NCBI GenBank assembly: GCA_016235025.1
Contig: JACRMV010000001.1
Coordinates: forward strand, 682,001-746,000
DNA: 64,000 bases
Direction: 5' to 3'
DNA from: Rhodocyclales bacterium
Lineage (GTDB): Bacteria > Pseudomonadota > Gammaproteobacteria > Burkholderiales > Rhodocyclaceae
Within the stretch, counting starts at the first letter, position 1; every line of letters begins with the position of its first letter. This document shows, in pieces, positions 27,002 through 38,590 of this stretch. Under the pieces are notes generated by a model. That model was not told where the DNA came from and made no database searches. It worked only from the letters and a program-made list of their open reading frames with translations. Position numbers and translations under genes: made by a program.

Positions 27002-27676
27002 TCAGGCCGCCACACTGCTCCGGCGCGATGCCGCCTGTTCGAGGCGCTGCTTCTCGGCCAATACACGATTGGCATAGGCATGTTCTTCGTCATCCACAGC
27101 CCCACCGTATTGCTGCAAGCCGGCCACCAGGCCACCATGTCGGCGCACGGCCTCTTCCAGCACCAGTGCGCCCACCTGGACATTGATTACGGGATCCAGA
27201 AAAGGTGCCTCGCCTGCCCCATCCGGCACCTTGTCCAGATGAAACCGGGGAATGATTTGCATCAGTCCCTGCGCACCCATCGAGCTTTCGGCAAGCGGGT
27301 TGAATCCGGATTCGATACCGATGATGGCGACGATCAACAGTGGATCGATACGCTGCGCGCGTCCCGCCTTCTGGGCGGCCGCAAAAACCGGCACCAGCGC
27401 AGCGGACGACACCCGATAACGCTGGGCGACATAGCCGAGTACTGCCTGCATGCGCGGCGACAAGGGTTGTTCTGCGACAGGTTCCAACTCATCGGCTACG
27501 GTTTCCGAAGACAACGGAACAAGTTGTGGAATCGCTATTTTCAGTGCATCGATGGCGTATGCATTGCCGGCGATGGCATTGACGAATGCAGCAGTGAGGA
27601 AAAGTCCTACGACTGTCAGACTCAAGCGAAGAAAACCGAGGACGGCGCTGCTGTTGCTGGGGATCGCGGTATACAT
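27002..27676 (-). CDS. Lytic transglycosylase, SLT family
   Basis: A 224-residue exported murein lytic enzyme. After a hydrophobic signal or anchor (LRLSLTVVGLFLTAAFVNAIAG) and a spacer, the SLT domain contains the catalytic Glu in IIGIESGFNPLAESSMGAQG and LMQIIPRF. It cleaves the MurNAc-GlcNAc bond forming 1,6-anhydro ends. GAAGGAG precedes the ATG, and a good sigma-70 promoter is visible at 27767-27794. The domain is of the short MltC/Slt C-terminal kind; the C-terminal tail is Ala/Arg/Ser-rich. Confidence 0.88.
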   Translation of the reverse strand: MYTAIPSNSSAVLGFLRLSLTVVGLFLTAAFVNAIAGNAYAIDALKIAIPQLVPLSSETVADELEPVAEQPLSPRMQAVLGYVAQRYRVSSAALVPVFAAAQKAGRAQRIDPLLIVAIIGIESGFNPLAESSMGAQGLMQIIPRFHLDKVPDGAGEAPFLDPVINVQVGALVLEEAVRRHGGLVAGLQQYGGAVDDEEHAYANRVLAEKQRLEQAASRRSSVAA

Positions 27677-27741
27677 ATGCGAGCTCCTTCACAGTTGGGA
27701 AAGGAACAGGAATGGGCGTTGCCCACAGTGATCGCTGCATG

Positions 27742-27755
27742 CATTGTTGCATTGC
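27742..27755 (-). promoter_or_regulatory. Candidate operator TGCAATGCAACAAT upstream of the transglycosylase
   Basis: Located just after the predicted transcription start; nearly the same 14 bases (TGCAGTGCAACAAT) occur upstream of the phasin gene near 33574-33587. TGCA-N-TGCA spacing resembles PhaR boxes; binding is inferred only. Confidence 0.4.
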
Positions 27756-27766
27756 AGCAACGGTGG

Positions 27767-27794
27767 ATTCTAGCGTCTGATGCCATTTTGTCAA
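27767..27794 (-). promoter_or_regulatory. Sigma-70 promoter of the lytic transglycosylase
   Basis: TTGACA (27789-27794) and TAGAAT (27767-27772) on the minus strand are separated by 16 bases, 91 bases before the ATG. Confidence 0.7.
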
Positions 27795-27813
27795 GGAAAT
27801 TATTGCGCCGCAC

Positions 27814-27845
27814 AAAAAAGCGGCTACCCGTGACCGGGTAGCCGC
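27814..27845 (-). terminator. Terminator of clpB
   Basis: An 11-base perfect stem GCGGCTACCCG with loop of four and a T6 run on the minus strand, 21 bases after the clpB stop. Confidence 0.9.
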
Positions 27846-27865
27846 TTTCCAGCTGAAAGGGCATG

Positions 27866-30448
<2,583 letters not shown>

Positions 30449-30481
30449 AACTATCCCTTTCGTAAAAAAACGTTTCAGGCT

Positions 30482-30510
30482 ATCTGAGGTGATTGTGCCT
30501 CTTTTTCAAG
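30482..30510 (-). promoter_or_regulatory. Sigma-32-like heat-shock promoter of clpB
   Basis: CTTGAAA (30504-30510) is an exact heat-shock -35 box; 14 bases later CCTCAGAT (30482-30489) resembles CCCCATNT. It lies 34 bases before the clpB ATG. Confidence 0.65.
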
Positions 30511-30537
30511 GCGTCAGACGCGTAATATCCTTTCCTC

Positions 30538-32046
30538 ATGGACTCTCCCTGCGACCTTCTCATCATCGGCGGCGGCATCAATGGCGCCGGCATCGCCCGT
30601 GATGCGGCGGGACGTGGCCTCTCGGTACTGCTCTGCGAACAGGGCGATCCGGCCGGCGCGACTTCCTCCGCCAGCAGCAAGCTGATTCACGGCGGCCTGC
30701 GCTATCTCGAACACCACGATTTCCGCCTGGTGCGCGAATCGCTGCGCGAGCGCGAAATCCTGCTGCGCATCGCGCCGCACCTGATGCGGCCGGCGCGCTT
30801 CGTCCTGCCGCACACGCCGCACCTGCGCCCGGCCTGGATGATTCGTCTCGGCCTGGCCTTGTATGACTGGCTCGGGGGCAGCCGCAGCCTGCCCGCCAGC
30901 GCATCGGTCGACCTCACCCAGGCACCCTGGGACGCCTGGCTCAAAGCGGAATACCGCAAAGGCTTCATCTATTCCGACGTGCAAACAGATGACACCCGGC
31001 TGGTCGTGCTCACCCTGCGCGATGCGGTCGAACACGGCGCCACCGTGCTTGACCGTCGCCGGGTCATCGCTGCCCGCCGTGAAGGCCCGCTATGGTGCGT
31101 TACCGTACAGGATGTGATCAGTGGCAAGCAGAGCGAACACCGCACCCGCGTCCTGGTCAATGCCGCCGGACCGTGGGTCGCCGCCCTGCGTGAGCGGTTG
31201 CATCCGTCGCCGCCTGACGCCGGCAAATATGGCATCCGCCTCATCAAGGGCAGCCACATTGTGGTGCCGCGACTCATTCCCGGCGAGCATGCCTTCACCC
31301 TGCAACAGCCCGACGGCCGCGTGGTGTTCCTGCTGCCATTCGAACGCGACTACACCCTGATCGGCACCACCGAAATCGAACATGCCGACCCTGACACGCC
31401 GCCTGCAATCACTACCGCCGAAATCGACTACCTCTGCACCGCCGCCAGCCAGACCCTGCGCACTCCAGTCGCGGCCAGCCGTATTGTCTGGTCCTTCGCC
31501 GGGCTGCGCGCACTGTTCGACGACGGCCAGGACAACCCCGGAAAGATCACCCGCGACTACCACCTGCAACTCGATGGCGCCAGGGGTGAAGCGCCCCTGC
31601 TTTCCGTCTTCGGCGGCAAGCTCACCACCTACCGGGCGCTGGCGGAAGCGGTCATGGGCAAACTCGCGCCCTGGTTTCCGGCCCTCGGCCCGCACTGGAC
31701 GGCGACCACGCCGCTGCCCGGCGGCGACCGTCCCTACGCCGAGGTCGTCGCCGAACTCCACGCCACGCACCCGAACCTGCCCGCCGGCGCTCTGGCACAG
31801 CTCGCCCGTCGCCACGGCAGCCGCGCCCTGAACCTTCTTGCCGCCGTGGATGACACGCACGATCTGGGATGCAATTTCGGCGGCGGACTCTACCAACTTG
31901 AAGTCGAACATTTCATCCGCCACGAATGGGCACGCCATGCCGATGACATTCTCTGGCGCCGCAGCAAGGCCGGCCTGCACATGACGCCTGCCGAACGCAT
32001 GGCATTTGCCGACTGGCTGGCGGCAAATCACCCTGGCGCGTCATAG
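30538..32046 (+). CDS. glpD: Aerobic glycerol-3-phosphate dehydrogenase
   Basis: A 502-residue FAD enzyme at the inner membrane that oxidises glycerol-3-phosphate to dihydroxyacetone phosphate and passes electrons to quinone. The FAD motif GGGINGAGIARDAAGRG is near residues 10-26, followed by SSASSKLIHGGLRYLE, the family fingerprint; LIKGSHIVVPR, LPFERDYTLIGTTEIE and FGGKLTTYRALAE are also typical. Length matches GlpD. It diverges from clpB and is followed 51 bases later by glpK, giving a glycerol-use unit; no facilitator or GlpR gene is in the window. Confidence 0.96.
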   Translation: MDSPCDLLIIGGGINGAGIARDAAGRGLSVLLCEQGDPAGATSSASSKLIHGGLRYLEHHDFRLVRESLREREILLRIAPHLMRPARFVLPHTPHLRPAWMIRLGLALYDWLGGSRSLPASASVDLTQAPWDAWLKAEYRKGFIYSDVQTDDTRLVVLTLRDAVEHGATVLDRRRVIAARREGPLWCVTVQDVISGKQSEHRTRVLVNAAGPWVAALRERLHPSPPDAGKYGIRLIKGSHIVVPRLIPGEHAFTLQQPDGRVVFLLPFERDYTLIGTTEIEHADPDTPPAITTAEIDYLCTAASQTLRTPVAASRIVWSFAGLRALFDDGQDNPGKITRDYHLQLDGARGEAPLLSVFGGKLTTYRALAEAVMGKLAPWFPALGPHWTATTPLPGGDRPYAEVVAELHATHPNLPAGALAQLARRHGSRALNLLAAVDDTHDLGCNFGGGLYQLEVEHFIRHEWARHADDILWRRSKAGLHMTPAERMAFADWLAANHPGAS

Positions 32047-32047
32047 C

Positions 32048-32075
32048 ATCGCCGTATCACCCGCGCCGACTTTTT
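32048..32075 (+). repeat. Dispersed motif copy 8, between glpD and glpK
   Basis: Core at 32064-32074 with flank ATCGCCGTATCACCCG, filling most of the 51-base gap between the two genes. Confidence 0.7.
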
Positions 32076-32097
32076 ACCCCGCTCCACGGAGTCCGCC

Positions 32098-33573
32098 ATG
32101 CCCTTCATCCTGGCCCTCGATCAAGGCACTTCCAGTTCCCGCGCCCTCGTCTTCGATGCCGCCGGCCAGCCGGTCGGCCGCGCCCAGCGTGAATTCACCC
32201 AGCATTTTCCGCAGCCCGGCTGGGTCGAGCACGATGCCGACGAAATCTGGCAGAGCCAGATCACCGTCGCCGCCGAGGCCATCCGCGCTGCCGGCCTTAC
32301 CGCTGCCGACATCGCCGCCATCGGCATCGCCAACCAGCGCGAAACCACCGTGCTGTGGGAGCGCGCCAGCGGCCGCCCGCTGCACCGCGCCATCGTCTGG
32401 CAGGACCGGCGCACCGCCGCGCTGTGCGAGGAACTGCGCACTGCGGGCCATGAAACGCTGTTTCGCGACAAGACCGGACTGCTGCTCGACCCCTACTTCT
32501 CCGGCACCAAATTGAAATGGCTGCTCGACACCCTGCCCGGCGCCCGTGACCGCGCCCGGCGTGGCGAACTGGCGTTCGGCACCATCGACAGCTGGCTGGC
32601 GTGGAACCTGTGCGGCGGCCTGCATGTCACCGATGCCAGCAATGCCTCGCGTACCCTGCTATTCAACATTCATGACGGCGACTGGGACGAGGAACTGCTC
32701 GAACTGCTCGACATTCCCCGTTCGCTGTTGCCGGAAGTCAGGAGCAGCAGCGAAATCTATGGCCGCGCCGACCCGCGCTGGCTGGGAACGGCGATTCCGC
32801 TGGCCGGCATCGCCGGCGACCAGCAAGCGGCAACTTTCGGCCAGGGCTGTACTGAACCCGGCATGGCCAAGAACACCTACGGCACCGGCGCCTTCCTGCT
32901 GCTGAATACCGGCGCTCAGGCCGTACCTTCGGCGCATCGCCTGCTCACCACCGTTGCCTGGCGTCTCGATGCGCAAACCACCTACGCACTGGAAGGCAGC
33001 GTCTTCATGGCCGGCGCGATCATTCAATGGCTGCGCGACGGACTCGGCATCATCACCCACGCCGCCGACATCGAAGCCCTCGCCGCCAGCGTGCCGGACA
33101 GCGGCGGCGTGGTGCTGGTGCCGGCCTTCGCCGGCCTCGGCGCGCCGTGGTGGGATGCCCATGCCCGCGCCACGCTCTCGGGCATGACACGTGGCACCAC
33201 CCGCGCCCACATCGCCCGCGCCGCACTCGATGCCATCGCCTGCCAGACCGTCGATCTGGTGCAGGCCATGGAGAAGGATTCCGGAATTGGCCTGCGCGAG
33301 TTGCGCGTCGACGGGGGTGCGGCAGCCAACAATCTGTTGCTGCAGATTCAGGCCGACCTGCTCGGCGTACCCGTAGTCCGTCCGCAAATTACCGAAACCA
33401 CGGCGCTCGGCGCAGCTCGTCTGGCTGCGCTGGCGGTTGGCCAGCGCCTCGAAGAATCCACCGACAGCGCCAGCGAACGCCGCTTCCAACCGGCGCTGAA
33501 CAGTGACCAGCGCAACCAGCACCTCGCCCGCTGGCGCCGCGCGTTACATCTTGTTCTCACCGGAATAAAATAA
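32098..33573 (+). CDS. glpK: Glycerol kinase
   Basis: A 491-residue FGGY-family sugar kinase that makes glycerol-3-phosphate from glycerol and ATP. Seen: [16 protein letters not shown] near the N-terminus (phosphate 1), [12 protein letters not shown] and [21 protein letters not shown], and [13 protein letters not shown] with the catalytic Asp region, then the C-terminal FGGY domain with [15 protein letters not shown]. All glycerol-contact regions are recognisable. It is the second gene of glpDK. Confidence 0.96.
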   Translation: MPFILALDQGTSSSRALVFDAAGQPVGRAQREFTQHFPQPGWVEHDADEIWQSQITVAAEAIRAAGLTAADIAAIGIANQRETTVLWERASGRPLHRAIVWQDRRTAALCEELRTAGHETLFRDKTGLLLDPYFSGTKLKWLLDTLPGARDRARRGELAFGTIDSWLAWNLCGGLHVTDASNASRTLLFNIHDGDWDEELLELLDIPRSLLPEVRSSSEIYGRADPRWLGTAIPLAGIAGDQQAATFGQGCTEPGMAKNTYGTGAFLLLNTGAQAVPSAHRLLTTVAWRLDAQTTYALEGSVFMAGAIIQWLRDGLGIITHAADIEALAASVPDSGGVVLVPAFAGLGAPWWDAHARATLSGMTRGTTRAHIARAALDAIACQTVDLVQAMEKDSGIGLRELRVDGGAAANNLLLQIQADLLGVPVVRPQITETTALGAARLAALAVGQRLEESTDSASERRFQPALNSDQRNQHLARWRRALHLVLTGIK

Positions 33574-33576
33574 TTG

Positions 33577-33604
33577 TTGCACTGCACAAAATTTCATGTA
33601 TGAT
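33577..33604 (+). promoter_or_regulatory. Promoter of the phasin gene with TGCA-N-TGCA operator
   Basis: TTGCAC (33577-33582) and TATGAT (33599-33604) are spaced by 16 bases. The -35 region overlaps the near-palindrome TTGTTGCACTGCACAA (33574-33589), a likely PhaR-type site, so repression by a PHA-responsive regulator is inferred. Confidence 0.6.
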
Positions 33605-33647
33605 GCGTCCGTCACACTACCAACCACACTATCCAAGGAGCCCGATC

Positions 33648-34160
33648 ATGACGAACAAACTTGAGCAATTCACCGAACTGCAACGCAAGAACATGGAAGC
33701 CGCCACCCGGCTGGCGCAAATGTCTATCGAAAATTCCCAGCGCATCCTCGCGCTGCAAACCGAGCTGGCCAAGTCGCTGTTCCAGCAAGGCGTGGAAAAT
33801 GCCAAGGCGCAAGCCGCCGTGCGCGACCCCAAGCAAGCCGCGCAGCTGGCTCAGCAATACACGCAAGAAACCACCCAGCAAATGGTGGCTGTCGCCCAGC
33901 AAATCGCTGAAATCGGCAAGGAAGTGCAAACCGAGGTTTCACGCCTGATCAGCGAGCAATTTGCTGTGGGCAGCCAGGACATCACCGGCGCGATGCAGGC
34001 CTTCTTCAAGAATCTGCCCGCACAAAACCCGCAGCTGATGGAGCCCTTCCAGCAAGCCGTTGCTGCTGCAACAGCCGCTTTCGAGCAAATGACACAAGCT
34101 TCGACCGCCGCCATGAGTAATATCGGCGCCGCTGCCAAGAAAGCCGCCAGCAAGAAGTAA
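33648..34160 (+). CDS. Phasin family protein
   Basis: A 170-residue helical protein of the phasin_2 type that coats polyhydroxyalkanoate granules. Typical features: ELQRKNMEAATRLAQMSIENSQRILALQ at the start (cited as a region, residues 9-36), abundant Gln and Ala heptads, and an Ala/Lys-rich tail (GAAAKKAASKK). ATG 33648 has AAGGAG seven bases upstream. It has its own promoter and a strong terminator, so it is probably monocistronic and highly expressed. No PHA synthase is in the window; PHA storage is inferred. Confidence 0.9.
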   Translation: MTNKLEQFTELQRKNMEAATRLAQMSIENSQRILALQTELAKSLFQQGVENAKAQAAVRDPKQAAQLAQQYTQETTQQMVAVAQQIAEIGKEVQTEVSRLISEQFAVGSQDITGAMQAFFKNLPAQNPQLMEPFQQAVAAATAAFEQMTQASTAAMSNIGAAAKKAASKK

Positions 34161-34180
34161 GCTGCCGGACGCATCATGAA

Positions 34181-34208
34181 AAGCCCGCAATCGCGGGCTT
34201 TTTTATTT
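34181..34208 (+). terminator. Terminator of the phasin gene
   Basis: Stem AAGCCCGC/GCGGGCTT with a four-base loop followed by a T-rich run, 20 bases after the stop codon. Confidence 0.9.
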
Positions 34209-34219
34209 TCGCCTTCGAG

Positions 34220-35326
34220 TTACGAATTTCGCTGGATCAACACGCCGTGTACGCCCTGCGGGGCACTACGTTGATATTGCGGTGGCAGGTCCACCTGGGC
34301 ACCAAGTGCTGCCGCCGCATGCCACGGCCAGCGCGGATTCCACAACAGCGCGCGAGCCAGGGCAACCATGTCGGCGGCACCACGGGCAATGATGTCCTCA
34401 GCCTGCGCCGGTTCGGTAATCAGTCCAACGGCGATGCTCGGCAAGCCGGTTTCGCGCCGCACACGCTCGGCGAAGCCGACTTGAAATCCGGGTGCCGCAG
34501 GAATCTCCTGTTGCGGCGACAAGCCGCCGGACGAGACATCGAGCCAGTCGCAACCGAGCCTCTGCAGCTCGTGCGCGAGGGCAACGGTCTGCTCAATGTC
34601 CCAGCCACCGGCAACCCAGTCAGTGGCGGAAACGCGCACACCGAAGGGTTTGTCCGCCGGCCAGGCAGCACGCATGGCAGCAAAGAATTCCAGCGGAAGG
34701 CGCATCCGGTTTTCCAGCGTGCCACCGTAGCTATCGTCGCGCTGATTAGAAAGTGGCGAGAGAAACTGATGCAGCAGATAGCCGTGCGCCATGTGCAGCT
34801 CGATGGCATCGAACCCCAGTCGTGCCGCCCGCTGCGTCGCTGTCACAAACATCTCGCGCATCCGCCCGATGCCTGCACTATCGAGTACATGAGGCAGCGG
34901 GTCGCCTTCATTGAAGGCCAGCGCCGAAGGCGCAACGGTCGGCCAGGCACCCTCCTCTGGCGTCAATGCTCCGTTACCCTGCCAGGGCACGCGGGTCGAC
35001 GCCTTGCGCCCGGCATGACTCAACTGAATTGCCAACGGTATCGCCGACCAGCGTCGCACGCTGGCCAGCACCTGCTTCAGCGCCACCTCGTTTTCATCTG
35101 AAGCCAGCCCCAGACAGCCAGGTGAAATGCGCCCCGACAATTCGACGGCAGTGGCTTCAAGAACCAACAGCCCGGCACCCGACAAGGCCAAATGGCCGAG
35201 ATGAATGGTATGCCAGTCGCTGGCATTGCCATCAGTTGCGGAATACTGGCACATTGGCGAGACGACAATACGGTTGGCCAGCGTCACAGAACGCAGCGAA
35301 AACGGAGTGAAAAGTTGGCTGGTCAT
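34220..35326 (-). CDS. Old yellow enzyme-type NADH:flavin oxidoreductase (YqjM/XenA class)
   Basis: A 368-residue FMN ene-reductase of the thermophilic-like or YqjM class, acting on activated C=C bonds of electrophiles. Seen: the N-terminal FTPFSLRSVTLANRIVVSPMCQYSATDG with the class-typical Cys in PMCQYS, QLSHAGRKAS, the His pair region in IELHMAHGYLLHQFLSP and LVVSSGG-like DVSSGGLSPQQ. Length is typical. It stands alone, converging with the phasin terminator; the natural substrate is unknown. Confidence 0.92.
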   Translation of the reverse strand: MTSQLFTPFSLRSVTLANRIVVSPMCQYSATDGNASDWHTIHLGHLALSGAGLLVLEATAVELSGRISPGCLGLASDENEVALKQVLASVRRWSAIPLAIQLSHAGRKASTRVPWQGNGALTPEEGAWPTVAPSALAFNEGDPLPHVLDSAGIGRMREMFVTATQRAARLGFDAIELHMAHGYLLHQFLSPLSNQRDDSYGGTLENRMRLPLEFFAAMRAAWPADKPFGVRVSATDWVAGGWDIEQTVALAHELQRLGCDWLDVSSGGLSPQQEIPAAPGFQVGFAERVRRETGLPSIAVGLITEPAQAEDIIARGAADMVALARALLWNPRWPWHAAAALGAQVDLPPQYQRSAPQGVHGVLIQRNS

Positions 35327-35383
35327 GGTCAGTCAAGTCCTGGTTAGAAAAACATTTTGACGACAGGCACTGCAAGTCAAAAA

Positions 35384-35411
35384 ATCGCCGTCTTGCCAAC
35401 GCCGAATTTTT
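35384..35411 (+). repeat. Dispersed motif, one-mismatch copy
   Basis: Flank ATCGCCGTCTTGCCAA is near perfect while the core reads CGCCGAATTTT. It lies between the OYE gene and the permease gene. Confidence 0.55.
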
Positions 35412-35418
35412 GCATGAT

Positions 35419-36621
35419 TCACTCCGTCCGCAGCGCCGCCACCGGATCGAGTCGCGCGGCATGTCGCGCTGGCAACACCCCCGCCGCCAGGCCGATGCCA
35501 ATCGCCAGCGCCTCCGCCAGCACGACAAAGTAGAACGGCGTCTGCACAGGCAACGCCGGTACCGTCAGACGGATGACCGCAATGATGCCAAATCCAAGCA
35601 GTAGCCCGGCCAGACCGCCGATGGCCGATAGCGCCACCGCCTCGCCGAGGAACAGGCCAAGAATCGTCCGCCGCCGTGCGCCCAGCGCTACCATCAGGCC
35701 GATTTCGCCGGTGCGTTCGGTCACGGCAATGGTCATGATGGTGACGATGCCGACCGCGCCCACCAGCAACGAAATACCGCCCAGAGCGCCCACCGCCATG
35801 GTCAGTACATCGAGAATGCTGGACAGGGTGGAGAGCATCTCTTCCTGGCTGAGGAGCGTGAAATCCTCGCGCCCATGACGCGTCGCCAGCGTGCTTTTAA
35901 TCTCAGCCTCGACCATCGCCGCCGGCACGCCATCGACCACCGCAACATCGATTTCGTTGAGGCTGGCACGATTGAACAACTCCAGCGCCCGCGCCGCCGG
36001 AATGAAGGCGGTGTCATCGAGATCGATACCGAGGAACTGGCCCTTGGGCGCCAGCACGCCGATCACGCGGAACTGCAAACCGCCGATGCCAAGCTTCGCC
36101 CCCAGCGCGTTTTCCGCACCAAACAATTCCTGCTTCAGTTTCGGTCCCAGCACCACCAGGTTGCGCGCGTTGCCCATCGCATCCGCCGGCAGGAACTGCC
36201 CGCCCAATACTCGCCCCTTGAACACCACCAGCATGTCAGGCCCGACACCGTACACCGAGACGCGGCGCAGCCGGCCATTGGCATTCACCTCGGCATTGCC
36301 GAACACAATCGGAGTAACGGCCACGACATGCGGCAGGCGCGCCAGCGCCGCCGTGTCGTCCAGGGTCAGCGGCCGGGCGCTCGACGGCAAACCCGAAAGC
36401 GCTGCACCGCCCGTCTTCACCTTGCCCGGATGGACGCCGATGATATTGGTGCCGAACTGGCTGAACTCGGCCAGCACGTAGCGATGAATGCCCTCGCCGA
36501 TCGAAGTGAGGAGGATCACCGCCGCGATGCCGACGGCGATGCCAAGCAGGGTCAGCGCACTGCGCAGGCGCTGGGCGCGGATGGCATGGAAGGCCAGTTT
36601 CAGGCTGTCACTCAAGCGCAT
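35419..36621 (-). CDS. MacB/FtsX-family ABC transporter permease (second of pair)
   Basis: A 400-residue inner-membrane permease: one N-terminal membrane segment (LRSALTLLGIAVGIAAVILLT), a large periplasmic MacB_PCD domain and three C-terminal segments (about 275-385) of the FtsX fold, as in macrolide exporters and LolCDE-like machines that move substrates across the envelope without a channel. It is the last gene of a four-gene unit (HlyD-like, ATPase, permease, permease), ten bases after the other permease. The ATPase is separate, unlike true MacB. Substrate unknown. Confidence 0.9.
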   Translation of the reverse strand: MRLSDSLKLAFHAIRAQRLRSALTLLGIAVGIAAVILLTSIGEGIHRYVLAEFSQFGTNIIGVHPGKVKTGGAALSGLPSSARPLTLDDTAALARLPHVVAVTPIVFGNAEVNANGRLRRVSVYGVGPDMLVVFKGRVLGGQFLPADAMGNARNLVVLGPKLKQELFGAENALGAKLGIGGLQFRVIGVLAPKGQFLGIDLDDTAFIPAARALELFNRASLNEIDVAVVDGVPAAMVEAEIKSTLATRHGREDFTLLSQEEMLSTLSSILDVLTMAVGALGGISLLVGAVGIVTIMTIAVTERTGEIGLMVALGARRRTILGLFLGEAVALSAIGGLAGLLLGFGIIAVIRLTVPALPVQTPFYFVVLAEALAIGIGLAAGVLPARHAARLDPVAALRTE

Positions 36622-36631
36622 GGAGTGCCTC

Positions 36632-37843
36632 TCAATGCCGCATCAGCGCCTGCACCGGATCAAGCCCGGCCGCCCGGCGTGCCGGCAGCAACCCAAAGAG
36701 CAGGCCGGTAGCCAATGCCGTCAGCAACGCGGCAGCCACCGCCCAGCCGGGTGGATAGGCCGGAAACACCGGAAACAGCGCGCGCAGGGTGAACGCGCCG
36801 GCCTGTCCCAGCAGATAACCCGCCATCGCGCCGGCCAGTGAAATCATCGCCGCCTCGGAGAGGAATGCCAGGCGAATGCTCCCGCCACGCGCACCCAGCG
36901 CCTTGAGCAGGCCGATTTCCGCCGTGCGCTGGCTTACCGCCACCAGCATCACGTTCATCACCAGGATACCGGCCACCAGCAGGCTGATCGCGGCAATGCC
37001 GGCCACCGCCGCCGTCAGTGCACCGAGCAGCTTGTCGAAGGTCGCCAGCACCGCATCCTGGGTAATGACCGTGACATCTTCCTCGCCGCCATGCCGCGCC
37101 TTGAGGATCTCCAGCGCCTGCGCCTTGGCCGCCTCGATCTGGTCGCGGCTGCGGGCTTCGACCATGATGCGGAACAGCGTATTGGAATTGAACAGGCTCT
37201 GCGCCAGAGCCACCGGTACCACCACCAGCTCATCGGTATTCATGCCCATGCCCTGGCCGCTGGCCTTGAGGATGCCGATCACGCGCAGCCGCCGGTCGCC
37301 CAGCCGAATCAACTGGCCGATGGCCGGCTGCGTGCCAAAAACCTCGTCACGGATTTTTGCGCCGACCACGGCGACCGGAGCGGCGCGCTGGGCGTCGTCA
37401 TCCGGCAGAAAATGGCTGCCCGGCTCCAGCTGGTACTTGCGCACATCCTTCAACGACGCCGTCGATCCGGCGACCACCACTTCCCGCAGGCGGCCGCCGA
37501 AACTGATCTCCGACGTGCCGACCGCCAGTGGCGCCAGGCGGCGCACCGCCGGCGCCGCGAGCAGCGCCGCCGCATCATCCACCGTCAGGTCGCGCGGCGT
37601 GGTGGTGATCACGTTCGCCGGATTGAAACCGCCGGTTGCCGAACGCCCCGGCAGGACGATCACCAGATTGCTGCCGAGTGCCGTGAACTGGCTGACCACA
37701 TAACGCCGCGCGCCGTCGCCCAGTGCGGTGAGCACCACCACGGCGGCGACGCCGATAGCCATCGCCAGTACCGAGAGCGCGGAGCGCAGCGGAGCACCAA
37801 GTGCGGCATCGCGGGAAAAACGCAGAATGTCGGCGCGGCGCAT
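36632..37843 (-). CDS. MacB/FtsX-family ABC transporter permease (first of pair)
   Basis: A 403-residue paralogue of the next gene: N-terminal membrane helix (LRSALSVLAMAIGVAAVVVLT), periplasmic domain with LGSNLVIVLPGRSATGG, and C-terminal FtsX segments (AAVAGIAAISLLVAGILVMNVMLVAV). The presence of two permease genes points to a heterodimeric exporter. It starts six bases after the ATPase gene. Confidence 0.9.
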   Translation of the reverse strand: MRRADILRFSRDAALGAPLRSALSVLAMAIGVAAVVVLTALGDGARRYVVSQFTALGSNLVIVLPGRSATGGFNPANVITTTPRDLTVDDAAALLAAPAVRRLAPLAVGTSEISFGGRLREVVVAGSTASLKDVRKYQLEPGSHFLPDDDAQRAAPVAVVGAKIRDEVFGTQPAIGQLIRLGDRRLRVIGILKASGQGMGMNTDELVVVPVALAQSLFNSNTLFRIMVEARSRDQIEAAKAQALEILKARHGGEEDVTVITQDAVLATFDKLLGALTAAVAGIAAISLLVAGILVMNVMLVAVSQRTAEIGLLKALGARGGSIRLAFLSEAAMISLAGAMAGYLLGQAGAFTLRALFPVFPAYPPGWAVAAALLTALATGLLFGLLPARRAAGLDPVQALMRH

Positions 37844-37848
37844 CGTGG

Positions 37849-38589
37849 CTAGACACCACCGGAAACCGGCGCCGCCGGCGAACCACCGCCACTTTCGTGC
37901 TGCAAGCCGCCGGCGGCGCTGTCATGCCGCAGGCGGCCGTCTTCCATGACCAGTTGCCGCCGTGCATGCCCTGCCAGCGCCGCATCGTGGGTAACGAGAA
38001 GCAGCGTGACACCGCCGGCATTGAGTGCTTCGAGCAGCCGGATGACCTCCTCGCCGGTGGCCCGGTCGAGGTTGCCGGTCGGCTCATCAGCCAGCAGCAG
38101 CGCCGGCTGCATGATGGTGGCGCGGGCAATTGCCACGCGCTGGCGCTGGCCGCCGGAGAGTTCGTCAGGGCGGTGCCGCGCACGGTTCTCCAGGCCGAAT
38201 TCGCGCAAGGCCCGCTGCACCCGCGCATCACGCTCGTCCGGCAGAGCGCCCGCCAGCATCAGCGGCAGGGCGATGTTCTCGGCAGCGGTAAGCCGCGGCA
38301 CCAGGTGGAAGCTCTGGAATACAAAGCCGATGCGCCGGCTGCGCACGGCGGCCTGCTCGTCAGGCGAAAGCGTGGTCACGTCGCGCCCTTCGAGGTGATA
38401 GGTTCCGGCATCCGGCCGGTCGAGCAGGCCGAGCATGTTGAGCAGGGTCGATTTCCCGGAACCGGACTGGCCAACGATCGACACATACTCCCCGGCAGCG
38501 ATCGACAAATGGATGCCATCAAGCGCCCGCACCACGCTGTCACCGAGATGAAAAACGCGCTCGATGCCCACCAGCTCGATCAGCGCCAT
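37849..38589 (-). CDS. ABC transporter ATP-binding protein, MacB/LolD type
   Basis: A 246-residue ATPase: Walker A GQSGSGKSTLLNMLG, Q-loop FVFQSFHLVPRL, signature LSGGQRQRVAIARA, Walker B LLLADEPTGNLD, switch LLVTHD. It would energise the two FtsX-type permeases encoded next. It starts one base after the adaptor gene ends, showing tight coupling. Regulation is not evident. Confidence 0.93.
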   Translation of the reverse strand: MALIELVGIERVFHLGDSVVRALDGIHLSIAAGEYVSIVGQSGSGKSTLLNMLGLLDRPDAGTYHLEGRDVTTLSPDEQAAVRSRRIGFVFQSFHLVPRLTAAENIALPLMLAGALPDERDARVQRALREFGLENRARHRPDELSGGQRQRVAIARATIMQPALLLADEPTGNLDRATGEEVIRLLEALNAGGVTLLLVTHDAALAGHARRQLVMEDGRLRHDSAAGGLQHESGGGSPAAPVSGGV

Positions 38590-38590
38590 C